Position numbers and translations under genes: made by a program. Positions 19,082 to 29,600 of a DNA stretch of 64,000 bases are shown one piece after another. This DNA comes from Bacillota bacterium (lineage in GTDB: Bacteria > Bacillota > Clostridia > Christensenellales > Pumilibacteraceae). The first letter of the stretch is position 1. The number at the start of each line of letters is the position of its first letter. The notes below the pieces were generated by a model. It was not told where the DNA came from, did not search any database, and saw nothing but the letters and a program-made list of their open reading frames with translations. Location: the NCBI GenBank assembly GCA_009777485.1, contig WRLT01000008.1, forward strand, positions 1-64,000. Reading direction: 5' to 3'.

Positions 19082-22000
19082 AAACATCAAAAAGGTTTTA
19101 GTAATAGGTTCTGGGCCGATTGTTATCGGACAAGCGGCAGAGTTTGACTATGCAGGAACGCAAGCTTGCCGTGTATTAAAAGAAAACGGCATCGAAATTG
19201 TGCTGGTAAATTCTAACCCCGCTACCATTATGACAGACCTTGATATTGCGGATAAAATTTATATAGAGCCGCTAACGCTGGAAACGGTAAAAAGGATTGT
19301 GCTAAAAGAAAAGCCCGACGGCATTTTGTCGGGGTTAGGCGGGCAAACGGGCTTAACCATAAGCATGCAGCTTGCCAAATGCGGATTTTTACAAGAAAAC
19401 GGCGTAACGCTTTTAGGTTCTTCTCCGTCTGCTATCGACAAAGCGGAAGACAGAAAGCTATTTAAAGAAACCATGATAAAAATCGGCGAGCCCGTCATTC
19501 CCTCCGTAATAGCCGAAAATCTGCAAACCGCGCTAAATTTTGCAGACGAGGCGGGCTATCCCTTAATCGTGCGCCCCGCGTTTACTATGGGCGGCGCGGG
19601 CGGCGGAATAGCCGCAAACGAAAACGAATTATGCGAAATTGCCGCATCGGGATTATCGCTTTCGCCCATCGGGCAAATTTTGGTAGAAAAGTCTATTGCA
19701 GGCTGGAAAGAAATAGAGTTCGAGGTAATGCGCGACTGCGCGGGCAATGCCATAACCGTTTGTTCGATGGAAAACTTTGACCCCGTAGGCGTACATACGG
19801 GCGACAGCATTGTTATTGCGCCCGCCGTAACACTGGCGGATAAAGAATACCAAATGCTGCGCAGCGCCGCGCTTAACATTATCGGCGCACTGAAAATTGA
19901 GGGCGGCTGCAACTGTCAGTTCGCGCTTAATCCGCATTCGTTTGATTATGCCGTAATAGAGGTTAATCCGCGTGTTTCGCGTTCTAGCGCGTTGGCAAGC
20001 AAGGCAACGGGCTATCCGATAGCAAAGGTAGCAACCCGCATAGCCATCGGCTATACCCTAGACGAAATTCAAAACGCCGTTACAGGCACTACAAAAGCGG
20101 CGTTTGAGCCTAGCTTAGATTATGTTGCAGTAAAGCTTCCTAAGTGGCCGTTTGATAAATTTGTCTATGCCGAAAACCGTTTAGGCACGCAAATGAAAGC
20201 AACAGGCGAGGTTATGTCTATTGCAGACAGCTTTGAGGAGGCACTGCTTAAAGCGGTACGCGGAGCCGAATTAGGGCTTTCGGATTTAAGCTTGCCGCAC
20301 CTGAAAAGCTTAACCGACGTACAAATCCGCGCCATGTTAAATACCGTAACCAGCGAGCGACTGTTTGTTTTATACGAGGCTATTCTACGGGGAATAACGG
20401 TAGACGAGCTGCATATGCAAACACGGGTAGACCGTTGGTTTTTACACAGTCTTTCCCGCATTGCCGCCGCTAAGCCCAATAAAAAGCCGCTTATTTATAA
20501 AATGGTTGATACTTGCGGCGGCGAGTTCGAGGCCGAAACACCGTATTTTTACAGCCTTCAAAACGGCGACGAAAACGAAGCACTGCCGTTTATAGAAAAA
20601 AGTAAATCTCCGCGCGTGGTAGTGTTAGGCAGCGGACCGATTCGAATCGGGCAAGGCATAGAGTTTGATTACGCCTGTGTGCATTGCGTTTGGACGCTTA
20701 AACGTATGGGTTACGAAACCGTTGTTATCAACAACAACCCCGAAACCGTATCCACCGATTTCGACACCGCCGACAGGCTTTATTTTGAGCCGCTTTGTAT
20801 CGATGACGTTATGCGCGTAATCGAAATAGAAAAGCCTGTCGGGGTGGTAGTTGCCTTCGGCGGCGGCACGGCGATTAAGCTTGCTAAGCAGCTGCACGAA
20901 AGAGGCGTAAAAATTATCGGTACTGGCGCGGATTCGATAGATATCTGCGAGGACAGAGAACGCTTTGACGCGCTTTTAGAGCATTTACATATTATGCGTC
21001 CGCAGGGCTTTTCTGTCAACACCGAAAAACAAGCGTTAGCTGCGGCAAAAAAGCTAGGGTTTCCCGTGCTGATGCGCCCCTCCTATGTACTGGGCGGGCA
21101 AAACATGATTATCGCATGGAACGAGGACGATATTTCCGAATACATGAAAATTATCCTGCGGCAGCGTCAAGATAACCCCGTGCTGATTGATAAATATCTA
21201 ATGGGCAAGGAAGTCGAGGTAGATGCGATTTGCGACGGCGAGGGCGTTTTTATACCCGGTATCATGGAGCAAGTAGAGCGTACGGGCGTACATTCGGGCG
21301 ACAGTATCGCGGTATATCCGCCTATTTCCTTAGATGCGGCGATGAAAGCGCGCATAGTCGAGGTTACGCAAAAAATTTGCACTGCCTTACAGGTGCGCGG
21401 GCTAGTAAATATTCAATATGTAATCTACGGGGGCGCGCTGTATGTAATCGAGGTTAATCCGCGTGCAAGCCGCACCGTGCCGTATCTAAGTAAAGTTACC
21501 GCTATCCCTATGTGCGAATGGGCGGTTCGGGCGTCTTTGGGCGAAAAGCTGCCCGCATACGGACTTGCCGCCGAGCCGAATTTTGTAACGGTTAAAGTTC
21601 CCGTATTTTCGTTTGAAAAATTAACGGGTTTGGATACGCATTTAGGGCCGGAAATGAAATCAACGGGCGAGGTTTTAGGCATCGGCAGAGATTTAACCGA
21701 AAGCTTATATAAGGGGCTTTTGGCGGCGGGCTATAAAATGAAAAAGTCGGGCGGGGTTTTAATTACCGTAACCGACTTCGATAAAAACGAAATCGTCCCC
21801 ATTGCACAGCGGTTTGCAAAACTGGGCTTTTCGCTTTATGCTACACGCGGCACAGCGGCGTTTTTAAAAAAGAACGGATTAGCGGTTGAAACGGTAGAAA
21901 AAATTTGCGACTGCAATCAAAACAACACCGCAACATTGTTAGAAAGCGGAAAAATTTCGTACGTGGTTTCGACTAGCGAAAAAGGCCGCGACCCTGCTTT

Positions 22001-22160
22001 CGACGACGTAAAAATCCGCCGCAAGGCATGTATGAGGGGTATTTCGTGCATGACCAGCCTAGATACGGCAAACGCCCTTATAGACAGCCTATTGTCGGGT
22101 TACAACGAGCATAACACCGAATTAGTAGAAATCGGCACGCTGCATAAGGGGGATAAATGA
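19068..22160 (+). CDS. carB: Carbamoyl-phosphate synthase large subunit
   Basis: Two ATP-grasp halves that make carboxyphosphate and carbamate phosphorylation steps. Each half opens with a dinucleotide-like motif (VIGSGPIVIGQAAEFDYAG near residue 12 and VLGSGPIRIGQGIEFDYAC near 520). Conserved ATP-grasp motifs RPAFTMGGAGGGIA and RPSYVLGGQNM are present, and an MGS-type regulatory domain ends the protein. Length 1030 is slightly short of the E. coli enzyme. Start ATG lies in the end of carA. Confidence 0.97.
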   Translation: MPKNENIKKVLVIGSGPIVIGQAAEFDYAGTQACRVLKENGIEIVLVNSNPATIMTDLDIADKIYIEPLTLETVKRIVLKEKPDGILSGLGGQTGLTISMQLAKCGFLQENGVTLLGSSPSAIDKAEDRKLFKETMIKIGEPVIPSVIAENLQTALNFADEAGYPLIVRPAFTMGGAGGGIAANENELCEIAASGLSLSPIGQILVEKSIAGWKEIEFEVMRDCAGNAITVCSMENFDPVGVHTGDSIVIAPAVTLADKEYQMLRSAALNIIGALKIEGGCNCQFALNPHSFDYAVIEVNPRVSRSSALASKATGYPIAKVATRIAIGYTLDEIQNAVTGTTKAAFEPSLDYVAVKLPKWPFDKFVYAENRLGTQMKATGEVMSIADSFEEALLKAVRGAELGLSDLSLPHLKSLTDVQIRAMLNTVTSERLFVLYEAILRGITVDELHMQTRVDRWFLHSLSRIAAAKPNKKPLIYKMVDTCGGEFEAETPYFYSLQNGDENEALPFIEKSKSPRVVVLGSGPIRIGQGIEFDYACVHCVWTLKRMGYETVVINNNPETVSTDFDTADRLYFEPLCIDDVMRVIEIEKPVGVVVAFGGGTAIKLAKQLHERGVKIIGTGADSIDICEDRERFDALLEHLHIMRPQGFSVNTEKQALAAAKKLGFPVLMRPSYVLGGQNMIIAWNEDDISEYMKIILRQRQDNPVLIDKYLMGKEVEVDAICDGEGVFIPGIMEQVERTGVHSGDSIAVYPPISLDAAMKARIVEVTQKICTALQVRGLVNIQYVIYGGALYVIEVNPRASRTVPYLSKVTAIPMCEWAVRASLGEKLPAYGLAAEPNFVTVKVPVFSFEKLTGLDTHLGPEMKSTGEVLGIGRDLTESLYKGLLAAGYKMKKSGGVLITVTDFDKNEIVPIAQRFAKLGFSLYATRGTAAFLKKNGLAVETVEKICDCNQNNTATLLESGKISYVVSTSEKGRDPAFDDVKIRRKACMRGISCMTSLDTANALIDSLLSGYNEHNTELVEIGTLHKGDK

Positions 22161-23659
22161 TGAGCCAAACGGTACTAGTATTAGATTTCGGCGGTCAGTA
22201 TAAAGAATTAATCGCCCGCAGCGTTAGAAATGCAGGCGTTTATTCCGTTATTAAGCACGGCAGCATGCCGGCACAACAGATAAAGGCCTTAAACCCTATC
22301 GGCATAATCTTAACGGGCGGTCCTAACAGCGTGTACGGGAAAAACGCCGTTAGTTACGACCGCGAGCTTTTTAATTTGGGCATACCTATTTTAGGGATTT
22401 GTTACGGCATGCAGCTGATGTGCTATGTATTAGGCGGCGAAGTCGGGCGCGGCAGCGTAGGCGAATACGGCAGCGTATGCGTAACGCCTACAAACGGGGG
22501 CAAGCCCTTTACCGCGCTTATGAGCCATCGGGATGTTTGCTTAAAGCCCCCGTTAGGCTTTACCGTTACGGCGGCAACCTCCAACAATATCGCATCGTTT
22601 GAAAACGCAGAAAAAAAGCTGTACGGCGTACAGTTTCATCCCGAAACGGCGCATACGCAAGGCGGCAAAGAAATCATTAAACACTTTCTATTTTCCGTTT
22701 GCGCGGCAAAAGGCGATTATCGGTTAGACGGCTATATTAAAAATCAGGTTAGCCGCATTCAAGCACAGGTTCAATCAGAAAGAGTGCTGCTAGGGCTTTC
22801 GGGCGGCGTTGATTCGTCCGTGTGCGCCGCGCTGCTTAGCCAAGCAATCCCTAACCGTTTAGTCTGCGTGTTTGTAGACCACGGCTTTATGCGGGCAGGC
22901 GAGGGCGACGAAATCGAGCGGATTTTTAAAGAAAAAAGCTTAAACTTTATTCGGGTAAATGCGGCGCAGCGATTTTTGGCGCGGTTAAAAGGCGTTACAG
23001 AGCCCGAGCAAAAGCGCAAAATTATCGGGGAGGAATTTGTGCGCGTATTCGAGGAGGAGGCCAAAAAACTGGGCAGCATTCCGTTTTTGGCGCAAGGCAC
23101 CATTTACCCCGACATCGTAGAATCAGGCGGCGAAAAGGGCGCGGTAATCAAAAGCCACCACAACGTAGGAGGCTTGCCCGAAAGGCTGGGTTTTAAAGCG
23201 GTTATAGAGCCGCTTAGCGGACTGTTTAAGGACGAGGTGCGCAAAATAGGGCGTAAACTGGGGCTTCCCGCCGCCTTAACTTTCCGTCAGCCGTTTCCCG
23301 GACCTGGTCTTGCCATACGCATTATGGGAGAGGTTACGGCGCAAAAGCTAGAAACGCTGCGCCGCGCAGACGCCATTGTGCGGGAGGAATTGCTTCGGCG
23401 CAAAAAGCCCCCCAGTCAATTTTTTGCCGTTTTAACCGATACCTTTTCGGTAGGAGTTAAGGGCGACGACCGAACCTTCGACCGTGTTATCGCCGTGCGC
23501 GCGGTACAAACCGACGATTTTATGACGTGCGCCTACGCGCCGATTCCGCATACACTGCTGCGTAAAATTTCCGAGCGCATTACCAACGAAGTTGAGGGCG
23601 TAAGCCGCGTGGTATACGATATTACAGCTAAGCCGCCAAGTACGGTAGAATGGGAGTAA
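22157..23659 (+). CDS. guaA: GMP synthase (glutamine-hydrolysing)
   Basis: Converts XMP to GMP with glutamine nitrogen. Class I amidotransferase domain (GICYGMQLM, QFHPETAH), ATP-pyrophosphatase P-loop LGLSGGVDSSVCAALL (about 212-227), and dimerisation domain with FPGPGLAIR; the C-terminus KPPSTVEWE is canonical. Length 500. Two adjacent ATGs (22157, 22160) are possible starts; the first overlaps the carB stop. SD AAGGGGG is inside carB. Confidence 0.97.
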   Translation: MMSQTVLVLDFGGQYKELIARSVRNAGVYSVIKHGSMPAQQIKALNPIGIILTGGPNSVYGKNAVSYDRELFNLGIPILGICYGMQLMCYVLGGEVGRGSVGEYGSVCVTPTNGGKPFTALMSHRDVCLKPPLGFTVTAATSNNIASFENAEKKLYGVQFHPETAHTQGGKEIIKHFLFSVCAAKGDYRLDGYIKNQVSRIQAQVQSERVLLGLSGGVDSSVCAALLSQAIPNRLVCVFVDHGFMRAGEGDEIERIFKEKSLNFIRVNAAQRFLARLKGVTEPEQKRKIIGEEFVRVFEEEAKKLGSIPFLAQGTIYPDIVESGGEKGAVIKSHHNVGGLPERLGFKAVIEPLSGLFKDEVRKIGRKLGLPAALTFRQPFPGPGLAIRIMGEVTAQKLETLRRADAIVREELLRRKKPPSQFFAVLTDTFSVGVKGDDRTFDRVIAVRAVQTDDFMTCAYAPIPHTLLRKISERITNEVEGVSRVVYDITAKPPSTVEWE

Positions 23660-23664
23660 AGCAT

Positions 23665-25275
23665 ATGAAAGCAACTAAATTTATTTTTGTAACGGGCGGT
23701 GTTGTGTCCGGATTAGGAAAGGGCATTACGGCGGCGTCGCTGGGACGGTTGTTAAAGCAGCGCGGATTGCGCGTTGCCGCACAAAAGCTTGACCCGTATA
23801 TGAATGTCGACCCCGGCACCATGAGTCCGTTTCAGCACGGAGAGGTTTTTGTTACCGACGACGGCGCGGAAACCGATTTAGATTTAGGCCATTACGAACG
23901 TTTTATAGACGAAAACCTAACTAAGTTTTCTAACCTGACATCGGGCAAGGTGTACTGGAATGTTCTGCACCGCGAGCGCGAGGGCGGATATTCGGGCAAC
24001 ACGGTTCAGGTTATTCCGCACGTTACCCAAGAAATTAAAAATTTTATTTACAGCGGAGCAGATAAAAGCGGCGCGGACGTCTTAATTACCGAGATAGGCG
24101 GTACAACGGGCGATATAGAAAGTCAGCCGTTTATCGAGGCGATTCGGCAAATAGGCTTAGAAAAAGGGCGCGAAAACTGCCTCTATATTCATGTAACACT
24201 GGTGCCGTACCTAAAAGCCTCCGGCGAGCATAAATCTAAGCCTACACAGCATTCCGTGCAAGGGCTGCAAGCGGCGGGAATTTTGCCTACCATTATCGTG
24301 GCGCGCGCCGATGAGCCTATCAGCGAAGGAATCAAGCAAAAAATCGCGCTGTTTTGTAACGTAAAATCGGATTGTGTAATAGAAAACACTACGCTGCAAT
24401 CTTTATACGAAGCGCCGCTTATGCTGCACGAAAACGGCTTAGACAAAATTGTCTGCCGCGAGTTAGGAATAAATTTGCCGCACCCCGATTTATCCGCATG
24501 GCGCGGTATGATTAACAAAATCGCATCGCGAAAAAAAGAAATAACCATAGCTGTCGTAGGCAAATACGTCAAGCTGCACGACGCCTACTTATCTATCATC
24601 GAAAGCCTAAACCACGCGGGCTTTGAGGCGGGCGTATTTGTACACATTAAATGGATAGACAGTCAAAGCATAGAAGAGCAAGGCGCGCAAGCGCATTTAA
24701 ACGGCGTTAGCGGCATGATTATACCCGGCGGCTTCGGAGACCGCGGCATAGAAGGAAAAATTGCCGCGTGCCGTTACGCGCGTGAAAACAACATTCCTTT
24801 TTTAGGCATATGTTTGGGTCTGCAAATAGCGGTTATCGAATTTGCGCGAAACGTCTGCGGTTTGCAAGACGCGCATTCAGCCGAATTTAACCCGTCTGCA
24901 AAAAACGCGGTTATCCATTATATGCCCGGTCAAGAGGGCAAGCTGCTTAGCGGCGGCACCATGCGTTTAGGCAGCTATCCGTGCCGCATTACGCCCAAAA
25001 CACGCCTACATTCGCTGTACAATGCAGACGAAATACACGAGCGGCACCGTCATCGTTTCGAGCTTAACAATACGTACAGAGATACGCTGCAAAAAAACGG
25101 ATTAACCCTTTCGGGCATTTCGCCCGACGGAAATTTAGTCGAAGCGGTTGAGATTGCGGGCAATTCATTTTTCGTAGGCGTACAATTTCACCCCGAATTT
25201 AAAAGCCGTCCAAACCGTCCGCATCCATTGTTTTTAGGGCTGGTGCAAGCGGCGTTAGGAGGGAAGCGTGATTAG
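23665..25275 (+). CDS. pyrG: CTP synthase
   Basis: ATP-dependent amination of UTP with glutamine. The synthetase domain begins KFIFVTGGVVSGLGKG; KLDPYMNVDPGTMSP and GGTTGDIESQPF follow. The class I amidotransferase has LGICLGLQ and VQFHPEF. The ATG at 23665 was chosen over the in-frame ATG at 23650 because GGGAG (23652-23656) sits eight bases before it and the product (536 residues) then matches the family. Six bases after guaA. Confidence 0.96.
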   Translation: MKATKFIFVTGGVVSGLGKGITAASLGRLLKQRGLRVAAQKLDPYMNVDPGTMSPFQHGEVFVTDDGAETDLDLGHYERFIDENLTKFSNLTSGKVYWNVLHREREGGYSGNTVQVIPHVTQEIKNFIYSGADKSGADVLITEIGGTTGDIESQPFIEAIRQIGLEKGRENCLYIHVTLVPYLKASGEHKSKPTQHSVQGLQAAGILPTIIVARADEPISEGIKQKIALFCNVKSDCVIENTTLQSLYEAPLMLHENGLDKIVCRELGINLPHPDLSAWRGMINKIASRKKEITIAVVGKYVKLHDAYLSIIESLNHAGFEAGVFVHIKWIDSQSIEEQGAQAHLNGVSGMIIPGGFGDRGIEGKIAACRYARENNIPFLGICLGLQIAVIEFARNVCGLQDAHSAEFNPSAKNAVIHYMPGQEGKLLSGGTMRLGSYPCRITPKTRLHSLYNADEIHERHRHRFELNNTYRDTLQKNGLTLSGISPDGNLVEAVEIAGNSFFVGVQFHPEFKSRPNRPHPLFLGLVQAALGGKRD

Positions 25276-25861
25276 CATAATAGACTACAAGGCGGGCAAC
25301 GCGCCTAGCGTGTTAAACGCGGTACATAAGCTAGGGTTAAAAGCGCGGCTTTGCCCTAAGCCTGAATTTTTGCGCGGCGCGTCGCACATTATTCTGCCTG
25401 GGGTAGGCAGTGCGGGGGCTACCATGCGTTCGCTTGCGGAAAGCGGATTTTTATCTGCGCTTAGCGAGGCAGTGTTGCAAAAAAACATCCCGTACTTAGG
25501 GATATGCGTAGGTATGCAAATACTGTTTGAATACAGCCATGAAGAAAACACCGAATGCTTAGGCTGGCTTAAAGGCAACGTAATCCGCTTTGATAGCACA
25601 AAGGTGCGTGTACCGCAAATGGGCTGGAACAAGGTGCGCTTTACTAAGCCTGTACCGTTTAACTGCGCCGATAACTATTTTTATTTTGTAAATTCGTTTT
25701 ATGCAGTTCCGCAAGATAAGGCCGATATTTGGGGTACGGCGGAGTACGGCACAGACTTTACGGCGGCGGTCAACCGCGGCAACATTTACGGCACGCAATT
25801 TCATGCCGAAAAAAGCGGCGCGGCGGGCTTAGAGCTTTTAAGGGGGTTTTTACAATGCTGA
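25268..25861 (+). CDS. hisH: Imidazole glycerol phosphate synthase glutaminase subunit
   Basis: Glutaminase partner of HisF; 197 residues. The nucleophile Cys (about 79) lies in LGICVGMQ, and the His-Glu pair is in QFHAEKSG, so the triad is intact. Oxyanion segment PGVGSAG is present. Starts with GTG at 25268 after AGGAGGGAAG, overlapping the pyrG stop by 8 bases. No other histidine gene is nearby; its presence here fits grouping by glutamine use. Confidence 0.93.
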   Translation: MISIIDYKAGNAPSVLNAVHKLGLKARLCPKPEFLRGASHIILPGVGSAGATMRSLAESGFLSALSEAVLQKNIPYLGICVGMQILFEYSHEENTECLGWLKGNVIRFDSTKVRVPQMGWNKVRFTKPVPFNCADNYFYFVNSFYAVPQDKADIWGTAEYGTDFTAAVNRGNIYGTQFHAEKSGAAGLELLRGFLQC

Positions 25862-26631
25862 CTAAAAGACTAATCGCTTGCTTTGATATTATAAACGGAC
25901 GAGTAACTAAGGCAAAGCAATTTCAAGACAATATAGATGTTGCGCCCGCAGACGATTTGGCAGAAAAAATGTACGCAGACGGCATAGACGAGCTTATTTT
26001 TTACGATATTACCGCAAGCGCGCAAAAACGCAAAATTGATATCGAAACAGTAAAAAGAGTTGCTCAAAGAGTATGTATCCCGTTTTCCGTAGGCGGCGGC
26101 ATAAAGGACTTGCACGATATGTACGAAACCCTAAAAGCAGGGGCAGAAAAAATCAGCGTAGATTCTATGGCGGTTAGAAATCCGCAAATTATCAAAGACG
26201 GCGCAAAGGCTTTCGGTTCGCAGTGTATCGTGCTTTCTTGTCAGGTAAAGCGTACCCAAAAAACCGCAAGCGGCTACGAGGTTTTTATAGACGGTGCCCA
26301 AGAGCCGACTGGCATGGATGCAATAGAGTGGATACAAAAAGGTCAAGATTTAGGCGCGGGCGAGATTTGTTTAAACAGCATAGATTTTGACGGCATGATG
26401 ACGGGCTACGACCTTGAACTAATGGTAAAGGCAGGCCGCGCAGTAAGCTTGCCGCTAATTGCCTCAGGCGGCGCGGGGCTGCCGCAGCACCTAAAAGAGT
26501 TGTTTACTCATACCGATAGCTTAGGCGCGATTATCAGCAGCATGCTGTATTCGCCCAGAGCCGACAAAAATTTCTCTGTTCAAGAGTTAAAAAATTATTT
26601 AGCCGACCACAACGTAAACGTAAGGAAATAG
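25855..26631 (+). CDS. hisF: HisF-like cyclase subunit with altered active site
   Basis: TIM-barrel synthase subunit of imidazole glycerol phosphate synthase, which joins HisH ammonia to PRFAR; 258 residues. ATG 25855 overlaps hisH; an upstream in-frame start would lie inside hisH. Family features: catalytic Asp11 and Lys19 (ACFDIINGRVTK), LIFYDITAS, FSVGGGI, LGAGEI, GYDLEL and LIASGGAG. Position 130, a catalytic Asp in characterised HisF (normally VxxDA), is Gln (VLSCQ130V), and position 103, normally Asn, is Asp (SVD). It may be inactive as a cyclase, differently tuned, or a paralogue with another acceptor. The glycosyl-amidation WbuZ family is similar but also carries Asp there. Confidence 0.87.
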   Translation: MLTKRLIACFDIINGRVTKAKQFQDNIDVAPADDLAEKMYADGIDELIFYDITASAQKRKIDIETVKRVAQRVCIPFSVGGGIKDLHDMYETLKAGAEKISVDSMAVRNPQIIKDGAKAFGSQCIVLSCQVKRTQKTASGYEVFIDGAQEPTGMDAIEWIQKGQDLGAGEICLNSIDFDGMMTGYDLELMVKAGRAVSLPLIASGGAGLPQHLKELFTHTDSLGAIISSMLYSPRADKNFSVQELKNYLADHNVNVRK

Positions 26632-26638
26632 TACACCT

Positions 26639-29600
26639 ATGATTAAAAGAATTTTTACAGAAAAAAAGAAAGCTGTCAGCAAGCATGCCGAACAGCTAAA
26701 AAAAGAGCTAAACAGTCAGCTTAACGAAAGCATTACTTCGCTGCGGCTGTTTATCCGATACGACATCGAGGGCTTAGAGGATGCGTATTATGACGCGGCA
26801 GCCGCTACCATATTTTCGGAGCCGCCCGTAGACAGAGTATATGCAGAGCAGCTGCCGCAAATGGCGGGGCATACCGTGTTTGCCATTGAATATCTGCCCG
26901 GCCAATACGATGCACGCGCGGACTCTGCCGAGCAATGCGTGCAGCTGCTTACTATGGGCGTGCGCCCTACAATCCGCTGCGCGCAGGTTTATGCAATAAA
27001 GGGCGCAAAGGATATTTATAAAATTCAGCGTTATTTGGTTAATCCCGTTGATTCGCGCATCGCGCCGCTAAAAAAACCCGCTGCGCTAAGTCAAGCCTCT
27101 CCGCCGCCTGCGCCCGTTAAAGTAATACAGGGCTTTACGGCTTTTGATAAAAACCGCCTTACTGCTTTTTGTGCGGAAATGGGTCTTGCCATGAGTTTAG
27201 AAGATGCTAAATTTGTACAAAAATATTTCGCCTTAGAGGGCAGAGAGCCTACCGAAACGGAAATCCGCGTACTGGATACATACTGGTCTGACCATTGCCG
27301 CCATACCACGTTTTTAACCGAGCTTACCGATGTTGACTTTAACACCGATATACCCGAACTTAAAGACGCGTATGCGGAATATAAAGCACTCTTTACTAAG
27401 CATTACGGCGGCAGGGCGGATAAATACGAATGCCTTATGGATATGGCTACAATGGGAGTGCGCGAATTAAAAAGCAAGGGCTTACTTACCGCGTTAGACG
27501 AATCAGAGGAAATCAACGCGTGTTCGATTAAGGTAAAAGCCGAAACCTCACAAGGGGAAAAAGACTATTTAGTCATGTTTAAAAACGAAACGCATAACCA
27601 CCCTACCGAAATCGAGCCTTTCGGCGGCGCGGCAACTGCTTTGGGCGGTGCAATCCGCGACCCGCTTTCGGGGCGTGCGTATGTATACCAAGCTATGCGT
27701 GTCAGCGGTGCGGGCGATATCACCGAGCCGATAGAAAATACTAGAGCGGGCAAGCTGCCGCAGCGCGTAATCTCACGCGAGGCTGCTAAGGGATTTTCTA
27801 GCTATGGCAACCAAATCGGGCTTGCAACAGGACAGGTATCCGAAATGTATCACGAGGGCTATAAAGCAAAAAGATTAGAAGCAGGCTTTGTAGTAGCGGC
27901 TGCGCCCGCCGAAAACGTAGTGCGCGTAAAGCCGCAAAACGGCGATTTAATTGTGTTAATCGGCGGAGATACGGGGCGCGACGGCGTAGGCGGCGCAACG
28001 GGTTCAAGCAAAGCGCATAACGCAGACAGCATCGAAACCTGCGGTGCAGAGGTGCAAAAAGGCAACCCCGTAACAGAACGCAAAATTCAAAGGCTGTTTA
28101 AAAACCCCGATTGCACGCGGCTTATTAAACGCTGCAATGATTTCGGCGCGGGCGGTGTTTGCGTGGCAATAGGTGAATTAGCAGACGGGCTAAACATCAA
28201 TTTAGATGCAATTCCTAAAAAATACGAGGGGCTAAACGGTACGGAATTAGCCATTAGCGAATCGCAAGAGCGCATGGCGGCGGTTATCGCGCCGCAGGAT
28301 TTTACTGCCCTAGAAAAGCTTTGCGCGGCGGAGAATTTAGCCGTAACGCACGTTGCAACCGTTACGGATACCAACCGTATGGTTATGACGTGGCAAGGGA
28401 GCGAAATAGTAAATTTAAAACGCACGCTGCTTTCGTCAAACGGCGTAAAACAATCCGTCCGCGCTTTGGTTACCGATACAATCTCCGATTACCTAGATAA
28501 GCCGTCCGATGCGGCAAAGGCACACCTAACGCACGGCGATTTTGCCGCCGCCCTTAAAGCCGAGCTTAAAAGGCTAAACGTGGCATCCAACAAGGGCATG
28601 AGCGAGATGTTCGACTCTACCATCGGCGCGGGCAGCGTATTTATGCCGTTCGGAGGTGCTAAGCAGCTAACGCCCGCCATTGCGATGGCGGCAAAGCTGC
28701 CCGTATTTCCGCTTGATACCGATACGGCTACGGTGGCAGCATGGGGCTGCGACCCTTACTTGACGCAGCAAAGTCCGTTTGTCGGGGCGCAGTATTCGGT
28801 GTTGCTTTCGGTTGCAAAAGTTTGCGCGGCAGGCGCGCCGTACGAGGGGATTTATCTAACAATGCAAGAATATTTTAAACGGCTGAAAAAAGACCCTTTA
28901 AGGTGGGGAGAGCCCGTTTCGGTTATGCTGGGTGCGCTAACGGCGCAAGTTAAGCTGTCCTTAGCCGCAATCGGCGGTAAGGATTCTTGCAGCGGCACCT
29001 TTAACGAGTTAGACGTTCCGCCTACGCTGATATCGTTTGCGTTATCTGCCGCAAGCGCGTCAAAGCTGATAACCAACGTTTTAACTAAGGGCGCAAAGGT
29101 ATATAGAATAGCCTTGCCGCGCACGCAGTCTAATTGCCCCGATTACGGCTTTTTTGTACGGCTGATGAAAAAGCTTTCTAGCAACATAGCACAAGGAAAA
29201 ATAAATTTTTGTACGGTTGTCGAAACGGGCGGCGCGGCGGCGGCGCTTGCAAAATCTGCCTTAGGCAACGGCTTAGGCTTTTGCTTTACCGCTTGTAAAG
29301 AAGATTTATTTGCGCCGCGCTTAGCCGATATTCTATTAGCGGGCGAGTTAGCGGATTTTGCCGAATTTTCGCCCGAATATATCGGAGAGGCGGGCGGCGA
29401 ATCGTTTGAATTCGGACAAAGCGCGTTAAAGACAGAAGCTGCCGAAAAAGCGTATCTGGGCACGCTTTCGTCCGTATTTCCGATTACTGCCCAAGACGGC
29501 TGTTCCGCGCCGTGCGCAGACTTTAACAAAATTACCTTTTCGCCGTATACGGGCAAAAAGCTTGCTGCACCGCGCGTACTGATACCCGTTTTTCCCGGCA

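Noticed and set aside
25268-26631. hisH/hisF as a WbuY/WbuZ-type sugar amidation pair
   Set aside because: No LPS or sugar genes nearby, and HisF is closer in style to clostridial HisF; the active-site change is reported as a finding instead.
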